Positions 23,298 to 34,534 of a stretch of 64,000 bases of DNA are shown piece after piece. The notes beneath the pieces are model-generated. The model was not told the origin of the DNA. It worked only from the letters and a program-made list of their open reading frames with translations, and made no database searches. Positions within the stretch are counted from its first letter, which is position 1; the number at the start of each line of letters is the position of its first letter. The position numbers and the translations under genes are program-made. This stretch comes from Synaphobranchus kaupii (taxonomy: Eukaryota > Chordata > Actinopteri > Anguilliformes > Synaphobranchidae), in contig CM056383.1 of the NCBI GenBank assembly GCA_029718625.1, positions 20,313,930-20,377,929 on the forward strand. Reading direction: 5' to 3'.

Positions 23298-23397
23298 TCA
23301 GTAATCTGGAATGCTCCTGTCTCATTACTCACCAGCAAACCCTGCTGGTCAGCCAGGTGCCCACAGTCTGCTTGCTCAAACTGCCCATCAAGGGCCT

Positions 23398-24214
23398 GGG
23401 GCTCATTTCACGAAAGTTGTGACATGCGAGCCGAGATCTGTAAGATGCAATCGATTTCTCCTGTACGTTTTGGAGTGTTTCACGTAGAAATCGCGATTGC
23501 AATCCACGAACGCATGTCAATCAGTAAATCGACAATAGTTCTCATCCCCTTCCCTCATTTTGGTTTTGTATCAACTCATTATCCCAAGACACAAACTAAA
23601 GGTGACACTACTTTCCTATCTGTAATATATTCAAAATACTTTTATTAATCAAAATTATGTTACAATTTATCATTTCAGATCTTAATCCAATAATAAAAAA
23701 TCCCATTTATAACTATGTTAATGGTCAAAACACAATTCACATTTGCCCTTTGTAATTTTAAAGTTTACAAATTTAGGATAAAAGTTTAGAAATAGTTCAT
23801 AAATGGGATATTTAATATTTAGTTCCAGAAAAAACTTTAAATATGTTTCGTTTTATGAAATAGCCTATGCAAAATATACCTGAAAATAAACTTTATGTAC
23901 TTAAGTATGCTTTAAAAAATACCCTTTCATGTAGGCCTACTACTTTTTTGTAAATCTTTTGAGTAACTCAAAGGGTGGGCATGATCACAAAGAAGATTAT
24001 TTGTGGAGTGTACCTCCGTCTCTGCACAATCAAAGGAAATGCAATACTTGCGAGGAAAGAATTGGATGTCGGAGTGGCCTGTAGTCACTGCACTTTCACT
24101 TGCGATTTTCAAATGATGTGCATGTGATATATTTTCATGAAATGAGTTTTGGCAAGAAATTGCGATTGGCGAGTAAAAGTCCTAGCAAATCACTTTTGTG
24201 AAACAAGCCCCTGA
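23398..24214. mobile_element. MITE, about 815 bp, TTTCACGAAAGT ends
   Basis: Left end ggggctcatttcacgaaagt; right end cacttttgtgaaacaagccc, an inverted partner. Subterminal atcgcgattgcaat and tgcgattggcg segments are also loosely inverted. No ORF of interest. Confidence 0.75.
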
Positions 24215-24384
24215 TTTACTAATACCTTTAGCATGTGCAAACACTTTTAGCACACACAAATTTAATAACATAACCAGTGATTTGTGCAAAACAAATACCA
24301 TGACCAATCATTGGTCATGTGATTGGTTTTGTGTGTGCTAAAAGGTTTTGCACCTGCTAAAGGTCTTAGTAAATCAGGCCCTAC
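24208..24384. mobile_element. Short foldback MITE, about 175 bp
   Basis: Left cctgatttactaatacctttagca and its inverted partner tgctaaaggtcttagtaaatcagg form a foldback of about 70 bp per arm. The centre is a perfect palindrome catgaccaat-c-attggtcatg at 24299-24319. It shares its first bases with the end of the preceding MITE. Confidence 0.85.
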
Positions 24385-25318
24385 GTGTCTTCCTCCAATT
24401 CATGTCTGCGTAAGCTCAACTTGTGGATCATTAAGTGAAAAGAAGCAGCAGCTTCACATTGCAGACAAGCGTGCACTGGTCTGTTTTCTTCCAAATTGAC
24501 ACTGAAGGTTGCAATGAAGCTCACTAGAAGTCTTTACTTCTCAACCTTTTTTATTTTTTGTTAAAGTACCCCTTTCATATCAGAAATGAGGCCTGGGGCA
24601 CTGTTTTATTATTCATGTACGAGTTTGGCTTCAAGGAGTAAGGCTCCTAAGGTGGAGGGAACCAGGGAGACACATTTGTCAGCGGGGTGAAGCAGCAGGA
24701 ACATTGCTGTGCTTGCATGATAAGTATGTACATGTGTACCTGGGTGATGTTTGACCAGAGGCAAGTTCCTCAGCAGTGCTGTAGGGAGGTGGAATGTTTA
24801 TCTGCTTCTGTAACATTGGACTTCTTTCAGATGAAGGCCATTGGAAGTTATGTGCACCTAGTCAGAGGCACTCATAAACCACAGTCCTGTCCTTTGATTG
24901 GTCCTAGCCTATCTGATCTCTCTCATGGGGCTTTGGCTAATTCAGTGCTCCCAGCTTGTTATCGAGAGGTGCTGGCACAGAGGCTGTATGATGGCTGACC
25001 TACTGGGATGTAAAAAGATATATTATGCCATAAATAAGCAGGACCACTGGCCATCTTCCGATGTAGACTGAAAACTCACCTCTTTAGACGTCATTCTCTT
25101 TCAAACAACAACTGATAGCTTGGTCACCTGGTCTGTCATTTCTGTTTGATCAAACACTCTTCCATCAGAAGGGTTTTTACATTTCCAGCTGTGATTGCCC
25201 AGGGCACACCCGTTGAGTTTGTCAATAACCAGAGGTAGCCCCTGCAGTCAGTGTTTAATTGCATTTTGGAGTGTCAGCCAGTTACTTGGAATTTTCCTCC
25301 AGTGTTTCAGAAGCACTC
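24385..25318. other. Non-coding DNA, nothing recognised
   Basis: The ORF at 24687-24998 has no domain I recognise and no repeat signature. Confidence 0.4.
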
Positions 25319-25517
25319 TAACATTATATTGCATTGCTTTTAGACACTTGACACTCTTACTCAGAGAAACTTACAAAGCATACATACAATGAATTTATAC
25401 AGCTAGAGCAATTTAGTAAGTATGTTGCTCAAAGGTACAACTGGTAGTGCCCCACTTGGGAATCAAGCCTGCAACCTTACAATTAAATTCCCTATACATT
25501 GTACTATACTGCCACCA
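25319..25517 (-). mobile_element. tRNA-derived SINE with L2-like tail, minus strand
   Basis: On the minus strand it starts ggtggcagtatagtacaatg, has a B box aggcttgattccc near 25467, then ggcactaccagttgtacctt, gagcaacatacttac and the tail ctgagtaagagtgtc. Same family as the plus-strand fragment at 13571-13725. The 3' tail matches L2-type LINE tails, which suggests it used L2 machinery. No clean TSD seen. Confidence 0.82.
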
Positions 25518-26620
25518 CTGTCACTATTCTTATTGGGAAAAAACACACTGCTCAAAACAAACTTGTATCTGTGACATCCAGAAGAAAGGATTACATCTTT
25601 TTTTTAAATATATAACTGAACAGAAACTGTGCACTCCAATCCCGTTGCTGAAATGCGTGCACATTCTCAGGGAACAAGAATGAGGAGCTTCAGTAAGTGG
25701 AGATTCAGAAGCTTGGGGAGAAGGCACCAAGACACCCTCCCTCACTCCCTCCTACCCCACCCCTCAAGAGCAGGACAATGACGGGCTCTTTTTGTCTCAC
25801 TGCACGCCCTTTTGCTTTCTCTACTGGTATCTGGACCCAGTCAAAGGCAGCCAATTAAGCTGGTGAGTGGAGTGCAACTGGTCCATTCATTCCATCCAGC
25901 TGCAGTAACGTTCACCTGGTCCTCTGAAAGAAACCAAGGGGAACCACAGACGGTGTAGTGTGGTCTGTTCTGGTGGTGTGCTCACTCAACCGGACAATGC
26001 AGAACAACAACTAAAAAAAAAGTCTCTGGGAAAATATTAGTGTGACTGGCACCTGCTTCAGAAGAGAGGATAGGTCAGGCATGTTAAAGTGACCTGCTGC
26101 TCTCCCACTGTACGGTGGTCTGAGTTGGAAAGAAAGAGCCTCGTTGCACATGGTCCATCAGGTCACACTTTCTCTCTGTCCCTGCAAACCATAGCCTGGC
26201 CAGAGCTTCCTGAAGCTCCTGAGGGGGTGACACATGGTGCAGACCTGCCATCCTTCCCTGCGCAAGATCCAAGTTTGCAGCCAACTACAAAATGAATTAG
26301 GGCCTCAGTATACTTCAGATTAGAATTTTGTGGATTCGCAAAGGCTGTTGAACTGCTGTCGAATATGGCGCTGGAAGCTGGGAGTCAGTATACTCACTGC
26401 AATTTGACGTCTGATGATGCTCCACGCTAGATGGATTAGAAATTTGTTGTAAGTTTCGATATTACAATCATTCTCTCAATGCGTTAATGCGTCAATTATG
26501 CAAATAAGGTCAATACGGCTCCTGGAGGAGAGAGACAACGATTCAGACTTGGACCAACATACAATAGTAATACTCTTGGTGACTAGGGAGAGTCTTGGGG
26601 GGAAAAAACAAGAAACCAAG
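25518..26620. other. Non-coding DNA
   Basis: No supported gene. The segment at about 26303-26430 begins cagtatacttcagattagaa, which resembles one end of a fish DNA transposon, but I could not find its partner end. Confidence 0.35.
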
Positions 26621-27222
26621 TGTACTTATATATATATATTTTTTTTTTTCTTCCCGCCACCACCCCCCCCTCTTCAGAGGTCAACTTTATTTTTATAGTG
26701 TTATTTACAAAAAGGTTTTGTGCTGGAGCCTCTCTGAGGGAGGGAAAGCAAAATTAAGTAAACAGTAAAGTTAAGCAAACAAAATGTCATAAAACAAGAC
26801 AATACAACAAAAAAACTAAAACAAAAAGTGGATAGGGGGAGATGTACTAATGTAGAAATATAATAGTAATAATGAAATGTTATGTATGTGTATGAGTATG
26901 TGTGTGAGTGTGTGATGCATGTGTGCGTGCATGGGTGTGTGCGTGAGAGAAAGGCGGGGTTGGCTAACAGGCAAGTTCAGGTGGAATTGTAGGTTATTGG
27001 TAAATTAAGGGTATTGATAAATGGTTCCCAGTTTTCTCTAAATTGCAACATTTTATTGTGGATAGAGGCAGTTATTTTCTCCATTGAAATGTGTTCTATT
27101 AGAAGATTTAACCAATGTGTTGTATTTAATGTATTTCTAGTTTTCCAGTGTAAGAGGATCGTTTTTTTTGGCGATGGTTAAGGCTGTAAGTAAGGACTTG
27201 GTGTTTTGGATTGTTGGTGTGA

Positions 27223-28572
27223 TTACTGAGGCAATAGGCAGAGAGAAGGGGATAGTGGAATGTCGCAGTTTAAGGACAGGGATATTGTGTCAGTAATTTT
27301 GTGCCAGAAACTTTGGATGGGTGGGCAGAGCCAGGTGGCATGAAAGTAGTTATCTGGGGTGTCTAGTGTGCAATGTGAGCAAATGTCTGTGTCTGTTAGT
27401 CCCATTTTGTACATTTTGTGCTGGGTGATATGTGCTCTATGGTTTACCTTAAACTGAATTAGTTGTAAGTTGGTGTTGTTAGTCATAGTGAATGTGTTCC
27501 TGCATATTTGTGTCCAAAAGTCGGCGCTGGGAGAGATTGCTAAATCTTGTTCCCATTTTGCAGACGGGAGTGATATAGTTGTGTCAGTCCGGGTTAGTAA
27601 TTTATAAAATTTGGAAAGCATTTTCTTAGTTGTGATTTGGTGGATTTCTTCAATTAATGGGGGTGGGCGTAAATCATTCTGTGATATGTTGATTTTAGAT
27701 TTGAGGACGGATTTTAACTGTAGGTATTGGAGATATTGTTCTCTCCCGACGCCGTACCTCTGGACCAGGTCTTTGAAAGTTATAAGAGTGTTGTCTAAGA
27801 AAATGTGATGAAGATGTGTGATACCTTTTTGTTTCCATGTGGTGAAGTTAAGTGGAGATTTATTTATCAGAAAATTAGGATTGTGCCAAATTGGGGTATT
27901 TTTGCAGGGTGATAGAGTAGTATTTGTGATTTTCCACCAAGCTGTCAGGGTTGTAGAGATTACTGTATTTAGAAAGCAACTGTGGTGTTTTATGGCAGTA
28001 CCGAGGAATGGTAAATCTGATATTGAAATTTCCTTGCATGTTTCCTGTTCTATTTCTTTCCAGGTGTTATCTTGTTGGCTATGGTGAATCCATTTATAGA
28101 TGTATTGAAATTGGTTGGCTAGATAATAATAATTGAAGTTGGGTGCTTCAAGTCCTCCTTCATCTTTGTTCTTTTGTAACGTGGTTAGTTTGATTCTCGG
28201 TTTCTTGTTTTTCCAGTAGAATTTATTGGTTATTGAATCCAGAGAGTTAAGCCAATTGGAGGTGGGTTTGGTGGGAGTCATGGTGAAAAGATAATTGACT
28301 TTTGGAAGGATTGACATTTTTACCGTTGTTATTCTGCCTAGTAGGGAAAGAGGAAGATTAATCCAGCGGAGTAGATCATCTTCTATTGTTTTAATTAATG
28401 GGGTGAAGTTGAGATGGAACAACTCTGACAGCTTGGGTGAAATGTTAATACCTAAATATCTAATTTTACCAGTGGAGAAGGGGAGGGATGTTTTTTGGGT
28501 GGCAACATTCCAACTGTCTTCATCTAAGGGTAGAATGGTAGATTTAGTCCAGTTTATGGAGTAGTTGGACAC
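27223..28572 (-). pseudogene. L1-type ORF2 C-terminal region with zinc knuckle
   Basis: 449 residues following the RT core. It opens with YSINWTKSTILPLDE and IRYLGINISPKLSELF, then LGRITTVKMSILPKVNYLF and NKFYWKNKKPRIKLTTLQ, all standard in the thumb and beyond of fish L1/Tx1-like proteins. Near residues 405-430 is a C-terminal zinc-binding cluster, ICSHCTLDTPDNYFHATWLC (C-x2-C-x9-H-x4-C type). The stop lies close to the 3' UTR. This is the longest intact segment of the element; the N-terminal Met is internal, so it is not a separate gene. Confidence 0.87.
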
Positions 28573-28586
28573 TTTCGAGAATGTAT

Positions 28587-29039
28587 TTATGAGTTTGATG
28601 AATTCCTGTAGTTTGTTGGTTCTTGCAAGTATAATAACACATCATCTGCATAAAGGCTGATCTTGTGGTGAGTATTGTGGGTTATGATTCCCTTAATGTT
28701 TTGGTTCTGTCTGATTGCTGCTGCAAGGGGTTCGATAAATATGGCGAATAGGGAGGGAGAGAGTGGACATCCTTGTCTGGTCCCCCTGTGTAAAGTGAAA
28801 CTTTGTGATGTGATTCCATTAGTAGTGACTGTGGCCATAGGTGAGGTGTATAATATCCTTATCCAATGAATAAACGATTCTCCGAAACCAAATTTTTGTA
28901 ATGTTGCAAACATAAATTCCCAGTTAACCTTATCGAAAGCTTTTTCTGCATCTAATGAGGTAATTATTGTTTTTAGGTTGTTTTGTTTGGTTAGATTCAT
29001 TACATTGAATAATCTGCGCATGTTGTTTGATGAGTTCAA
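28587..29039 (-). pseudogene. L1-type ORF2 reverse transcriptase core
   Basis: It contains the RT palm: ITSLDAEKAFDKVNWEF (motif A), LHRGTRQGCPLSPSLFAIF (motif B) and ISLYADDVLLYLQEP (motif C with the YADD box). These are diagnostic of the L1 clade. The N-terminal RT region lies in 29040-29595 in other frames; a recognisable piece is the PNNKAPGPDGFPAEFFK-like segment near 29150-29220. A frameshift after YRNSS separates this from the C-terminal frame that ends at 28572. Confidence 0.87.
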
Positions 29040-29595
29040 TTCTAGTGGCTAATGCTTTGCTGATTATCTTGACATCTGTGTTGATGAGTGATAAGGGCCG
29101 GTAGTTAGAGGATATGGTTGGGTCTTTGTCAGGCTGTATTCATATGAGTTGGGATTTTGGAGTGTTTGAAGAATTCGGCGGGGAAACCATCAGGTCCTGG
29201 TGCTTTATTATTAGGCATCTGATTTAGTGCTTTGTGGAATTAATTCAGTGTCAATGGTTTATCCATTACTTCTGCATGTTCTTTGGATAGTTGTGGTAGG
29301 GTTATGTTAGTTAGAAATTAGTTGATGTCTACTGATGTAGGTTCATGGTCTGAACTGTAGTTTGTTGTAGAATGTCCAGAAAGTACTATTTATGTCTTGT
29401 GGTGTTACCTTGATCTTCCCCGCTGAGTCCTTTATGACCGGGATTATTGACTTTTCTTTATTTCGATTTAGTTGGTTTGCCAGATATTTTCCTGATTTGT
29501 TGTTGTGTTCAAAGTGTTATTGTCTGAGTCTCTGTATTAGAAATTGTGTTTTTTCATTTAAGATTTCATTAAGTTGAACTTGTAATTTACTCAGT

Positions 29596-30573
29596 TCAGT
29601 TTGTTTTTTCCTTGGGATCATTAGCATAAGAATCACTTAGGTCTTTGATTTTTTGTTCTAGGTATTTTTCGAATTGTTGATCTCTTTTTTTCTTGTATGT
29701 TGAGCATGATATAATTTTGCCCCTCAGTACTACTTTACTTGTTTCCCATAGTAATGTGGGTGAGATTTCCGGAGAATCGTTTATTTCCATGAAGGAGGCC
29801 CACTCTTTATTGAAAAATGAGTCAAAGTCAGCATCTTTAAGCAGGGATGTGTTGAAGCGCCATCTGGGGGCGGGCTGTTTGGGTTGTTTACTATTTAACT
29901 TGAAGGAGACTGGGGCGTGGTCACTGATTATGATGGGGTGAATTTCTGCATCTGAGATGTCTGTAAGAATTGAGTTACTGGTGAGAAAATAGTCTATGCG
30001 AGAGAATGATTTGTGGAGGGGTGAAAAGTAGGAGTATTCCCTAGTTGTTGGGTTTTTCAGTCGCCAACTATCGCCAAGACCAAAATCTCTCATATATTGT
30101 TTTATTGTTTCAGTGGAGTGCCATGTCCTTGAGTTACCTGATGTACTTGATCTGTCCAGGGTTGGATTAATAACTGTATTAAAGTCACCTCCAATTATAA
30201 TAGTTGAGTTGTTGAGATCTGAAAGAGCAGAGAAAGATGAGTGAAAAAATGTGGGGTTGTCATTATTTGGGGCGTAGATGTTAGCAACAGTTAGGTTGTT
30301 GTTATGGATGGAGGCGTTTATGATTATATACGTATCTTCCATAGAATCTGCAATGGTGGTATTGTGAATTAGTGGAATTTTCTTATATATTAAAATGGAA
30401 ACACCTCTTTGCTTAGAGTTGCTGAAAAGATTTGATTGAATTGTGATGATTTTAATTTCTGATGATTTGATTCTGGTACGTCTCTTGTAGCAGGCATACG
30501 TCTGCCTGCAGTTTAAGTGATTTAGAACTTCAGCTCCTCGAATGTTCCAGGTAAGGAATTTATAAGAAGACAT
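29596..30573 (-). pseudogene. L1-type ORF2 endonuclease domain
   Basis: A 325-residue frame starting MSSYKFLTWNIRGAE, the usual start of an L1-clade ORF2 endonuclease. It continues with RGVSILIYKKIPLIH, VANIYAPNNDN, IIIGGDFNTVINPTLDR, SRIDYFLTSNS and IIISDHAPVSFKL, which hold the expected catalytic Asp/Asn/His sites. The catalytic Glu block (usually close to QETHL) is poorly preserved (the sequence reads ITIQSNLF), so the nuclease has lost a key residue or a few codons are missing there. The frame ends at 29596, while the connection to RT (29040-29595) is open only in pieces. Confidence 0.85.
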
Positions 30574-30627
30574 TTTTATGAATTAAATTTGATTGTACAT
30601 GAATCCAATATGAGTTATTATGAGTGG

Positions 30628-30653
30628 TGTGTGTGTGTGTGTGTGTGTGTGTG
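30628..30653. repeat. (GT)n microsatellite
   Basis: About 12 GT units, inside the 5' end of the L1-type LINE or just beside it. Confidence 0.9.
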
Positions 30654-30801
30654 CGTACATATATTGGGAAGGGATGTACTTATATAATTATAACAACACA
30701 GGCATTTGCAGTATTGCTTTGTTGAAAAATCCACGGAAGGATGGAAACATAGCCTAAACATAGAAAATGGTGAGTAAAATCAATTTATCAAGTTTATTTA
30801 A

Positions 30802-31313
30802 AGAGATACTGCAGAGGCTTTTCTAAGGCCTTTTTTACCGCTTCAATTTGAACTGGAACCCGTGAGTGGGTGTGGTCATATGACGATGGTGCCACGTAGT
30901 CATATTATGAATATTCATACGGTCAAAGAGTGAAAGGGTGTGTCGATATAAGTCGTAATATTAACGTTAGCAGTAATACAAAGCAATTCACATTTGAACT
31001 TGAACGAACTAGTTAGCAGTAAGGGTCTCAGTCTCAAAGAGGAAAAAAAACCCGTTGGTCTCTGCTTTTATACCACGTGCCCAGCCGAGACCACCCCTAG
31101 GATCACCTCAACTCCACCCATTTTTATGTTAAGGATCTCGTGACGTCACGAATCCCCGGAAACTAGCGTATTGGTAAGCCTACACAAAAACTCAGATAAA
31201 ACTATTTTGACTAAACATGAGATTTTCGGACATAAACAGTTGTGTATGATCATAATCTAACCCAAAACATCGGGTTTCAACGGGAAAAGTTGGTTTTTGA
31301 CTGCAGTATCACT
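30802..31313. mobile_element. TTAA-flanked MITE, 512 bp
   Basis: Flanked by TTAA at 30798-30801 and 31314-31317. The ends are AGAGATACTGCAG and, inverted, AGTGATACTGCAG (12 of 13 identical). TTAA duplication points to Kolobok or piggyBac; the A-G-rich ends resemble the Kolobok-like elements at 41380 and 55413. No ORF. Confidence 0.8.
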
Positions 31314-31317
31314 TTAA

Positions 31318-32734
31318 AGGCTGCAGCATTTCACCCCCTCTAGTGTCTCATATAGAGATTGCATCTCATAACAACACAGCCGGAAGTGGAAGCACACAAC
31401 CCTCAACCATAGACTGTATAAAAATATGGACAAAGTCACTGTGACGTCACCCATTGCCTTCCCACGGCCTCGTAAAAACCGAATTGAAGCTCCGGAAGTC
31501 GCCCATTTGTACAAACTGCGTCTGCTCTGTGGAGCCGAAGTGACATTGTCGGGAGCAGGGTCAACCGGATATGGTCTTCATGGTCCAGGCACAGGATGAT
31601 TGACAGTTCGGGGTGGAGAAGCAGTTCTGTGGGAGAAGCCCATGACCTGACCAAACCCACCATTTTGCAAAACTTCCTTAAGTTGTTAATATTTTATAAT
31701 ATAACATTTAATTGATTCCTCGATTTTACTGTGTCATTTATTCTCATTGAATGAGTGGTATTGTCACATAATTAACGTTCATTCAGTTATCTTCAATTTA
31801 TATTCCGCTAAATCAGCTAATTTGATTGACCAGCTGAGCTCGGTAGCCAAGCTTGATGCACTGCATCACATACGGACGAACATAGGGTAACGCTATTGCC
31901 ATCAACTATATTGACGGTCAATCAATCACATATGTTATTATCAATCACATATGCTATTCCCCGCACATTTTCTTAATTTTTGGGAACTAAAAAAATTATC
32001 CAGGCGTAGAAATGTCCGGTTAGGGTTCTAGTTGGAGCCGCTGGCTAACGTTAGTAATGTTAGCTAGGCAATCACACTAGCTAGCTAGCCAACTTATATG
32101 GCCAGCCAGCTAGGATTAATTTAAGGAAGTCAAATAACTGTTAAATTAAAAGGGCTTGCCATAAGCTATCGTTAGCTTGCTAGCTAAATGTTAAAACAAC
32201 TTGCGATTGTGTACGGGAGGGGGTGGAATAGCTAAATTATTATCTAAATTGATAAGGTTATACAGGTATGGAGCAATTGATTTCAGATACTTAACCCATA
32301 GTTTGTTTGGCTGCTGGGCCTGTAATGTAGCTGCAACATCCCCTGCTGTCTCACGAAACAGTATTTTTTTCGTAGTAGACGCATCATAGCTCACTCCAAA
32401 ATGAATATGTGATGTCAAACATGTTGAAGATGAGCGACAAGGCAGTCAATTTATTACGTTACGAACTGCGTCCACAAAACACCAGCTTGTTCACGGTAGG
32501 CTACTAAGGGATGTTCTCCATGGACTTAACACAGCATGTCTCGCTGTGCCAAGCATAGACTGTATAAAGGTCCCAAGACGCCAGGGCACGTTTTAGACCA
32601 ATGATTGTTGTCTCCCCCTTCTGGTCCCGCCCCTCCGAGTGAAGGCAGTGAGAACCCTATGCCAGTGACCCCAGGACTCAACCTGTCCCTCTGATTGGTC
32701 CTGAACAAATGTTAATACCCCCACGACACAATAT
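31318..32734. other. Non-coding DNA, diverged repeats
   Basis: The motif catagactgtataaa occurs at about 31406 and again at about 32555, both in the same direction, and may mark one end of an unidentified element. GCTA-rich runs (ctagctagctagc) lie at about 32080. No supported gene. Confidence 0.4.
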
Positions 32735-32965
32735 TTTAAAAAATCAGCACATGCAGAGGCATTAGATGAAGGAAAGGCACCTATTGCAATTACATTTTTT
32801 TGTGGGAAAAATGTATTGACTGAGTATTTTGACCACATTGCTGCCATGGACTTACATGGTGAAAGACCTATACTGGACCCAACCGCAGTGGCACTAGTGA
32901 GCAGCCCAACCAGGAAGTGAGCTTCAAAGCTTCAAAACGAAAGCCCAGTCTTGGCCCCTTGCTCT
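32735..32965 (+). repeat. Dispersed repeat R, copy 1
   Basis: Begins near atgcagaggcattagatgaa and ends ttggccccttg. It matches the region 59222-59455 in inverse orientation over about 230 bp with roughly one change per ten bases. It has no inverted ends of its own; identity unknown. Confidence 0.8.
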
Positions 32966-33673
32966 CAACTGGTTGCCAGTTTTACCTGCATTTTGTGTAC
33001 ATAACGTTACTTCATCTGAATGTGAGGAGTGGCGTCAGAGATAGAATCCGGCAGAATCATGTTGAATGTTGAATCTTTTGTGGTTGAGTTGGACAAGTAA
33101 TGAATTCATAAACAAATTTAGCAATATGTAGCAATGCATTATCTCCATAGATTTAGGTTACTCTGCGGTGGTGTTTCAAGATTCATGTAGCCTAAACCCA
33201 GTGAGCAAAAGTCAGAATCTAGACATCTAGACGGTTGGAAATCTCAGAATGAAAGGCGTTTTGAAATAAGCGTGTCAATTTAGCCCAAGGTAAAGCCTGG
33301 CTACATCCTAAAAAAAAAGAACTTTCACTTTTCAGACAGATTTAGCCGGTTTTTCACCTAGACGTGAGACAAGTGTTTCACCGTCTTTTCAACACAAAAA
33401 TGTTCACTCGGACATTATGATATAACATTAGCTAACGGTAGCTAATGAGTTTACATGCATCTTGTCTCTGCTAAATACTTTCTTTATTAGACCCATCCGC
33501 CTATCTTAGGCAATGTAGGTTATAGCCCACAATGGACATATTTATTCATAATGGATAAGTATTTCTTTGGATATTGTAATGGATTAGACATAGATTGCAA
33601 GATGTGTCTTCACCAAGGAGGTTACATGGCATGCAACGGACCTATAACCAAGAATAATTAATTAATAAGCTAC
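32966..33673. other. Non-coding DNA, nothing recognised
   Basis: No gene or repeat that I can support. Confidence 0.5.
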
Positions 33674-34526
33674 CAGTGGCGTAACGTCGGCTGTAAAATA
33701 GGCCTTCGGTAACCTTACCTTTATACGGATATTACTCTCAATCTGTTTCCACTTATAGTTCTTTATTATCAATCAAGCAATTCATTAACTGAATAACAAA
33801 CATCAATGAATACCTGCATATCAAGTTTTCTGTGCTAGTATTTTTCATAAAATGGGTAGCACTTAAATATATGTAGGCTAATATAGCTATGTAGCAGCGG
33901 GTGGTGCATTGGAAAAAGTGGGGTGTATAGGATTACTTGTTTCTGTTGATTTAGCTTGAGTAGCCTAACAGTAAAACAATTAATTCGCTGAATAATCAAG
34001 ACCAATTTGTAGCCTATAATGATTTAGAAATGATAGTGACAAAGAGACAACTTGAGATTGTTTAGCAAGGATCAGGCAATAATCTGAATGCGTTAAAGAA
34101 TGTAATTAATTTTAAGACGACACTCAAATTAGTCAAAGTGATTTAAGCATTAGAAAGCATAAATTTAAAGAGGACAGCCTCTTAAGTGTCTCGAACCGTT
34201 GAGAGTAACGCATAATTCATGCTAGAAAAACTAATTTACGAAACGTTGAACATTTAAACATGGAGCATTTAAAAATAAGAATCTTCGCATGATAACACGT
34301 CATCATAAATGTGGATATAGAAAAATACAACACAAGTTTATGATGCATAGAACAATAATGCTATCTCAAAATAACTTTGTAGCCTAATAATTTACTTATT
34401 GTTCTTGGTTATTGAGTGAATCAATTATTTTATTGACAATCAGGCAAAGTAAACGGAAACAGATTGAGAGATATCATCCCTTAAAGGTAACAGAAGGCCT
34501 AGTTCTACTCCCATGGTACGCCACTG
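33674..34526. mobile_element. hAT-type MITE, 853 bp, perfect 8-bp TSD
   Basis: Ends CAGTGGCGTAACG and, on the right, ...GGTACGCCACTG: the first 10 bases CAGTGGCGTA are a perfect inverted pair. The 8-bp direct repeat taagctac is at 33666-33673 and 34527-34534. No transposase frame. Confidence 0.93.
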
Positions 34527-34534
34527 TAAGCTAC

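Larger units (their letters stand above)
26633..30674 (-). mobile_element. L1-clade LINE, minus strand, broken ORF2
   Basis: An L1-type ORF2 read right to left: endonuclease 29596-30573, RT 28587-29039, C-terminal and zinc-knuckle part 27223-28572, then a 3' UTR of about 550 bp ending in an A-rich run at about 26639-26651. A candidate 12-bp direct repeat tgtacttatata lies at 26621-26632 and 30675-30686; the left one merges with an (AT)n run, so it is tentative. ORF1 is absent, suggesting 5' truncation just upstream of ORF2. Several frame breaks make it inactive. Confidence 0.85.

Noticed and set aside
31406..32580. A DNA transposon bounded by catagactgtataaa at both sides
   Set aside because: The two motifs are direct, not inverted, and no TSD fits.
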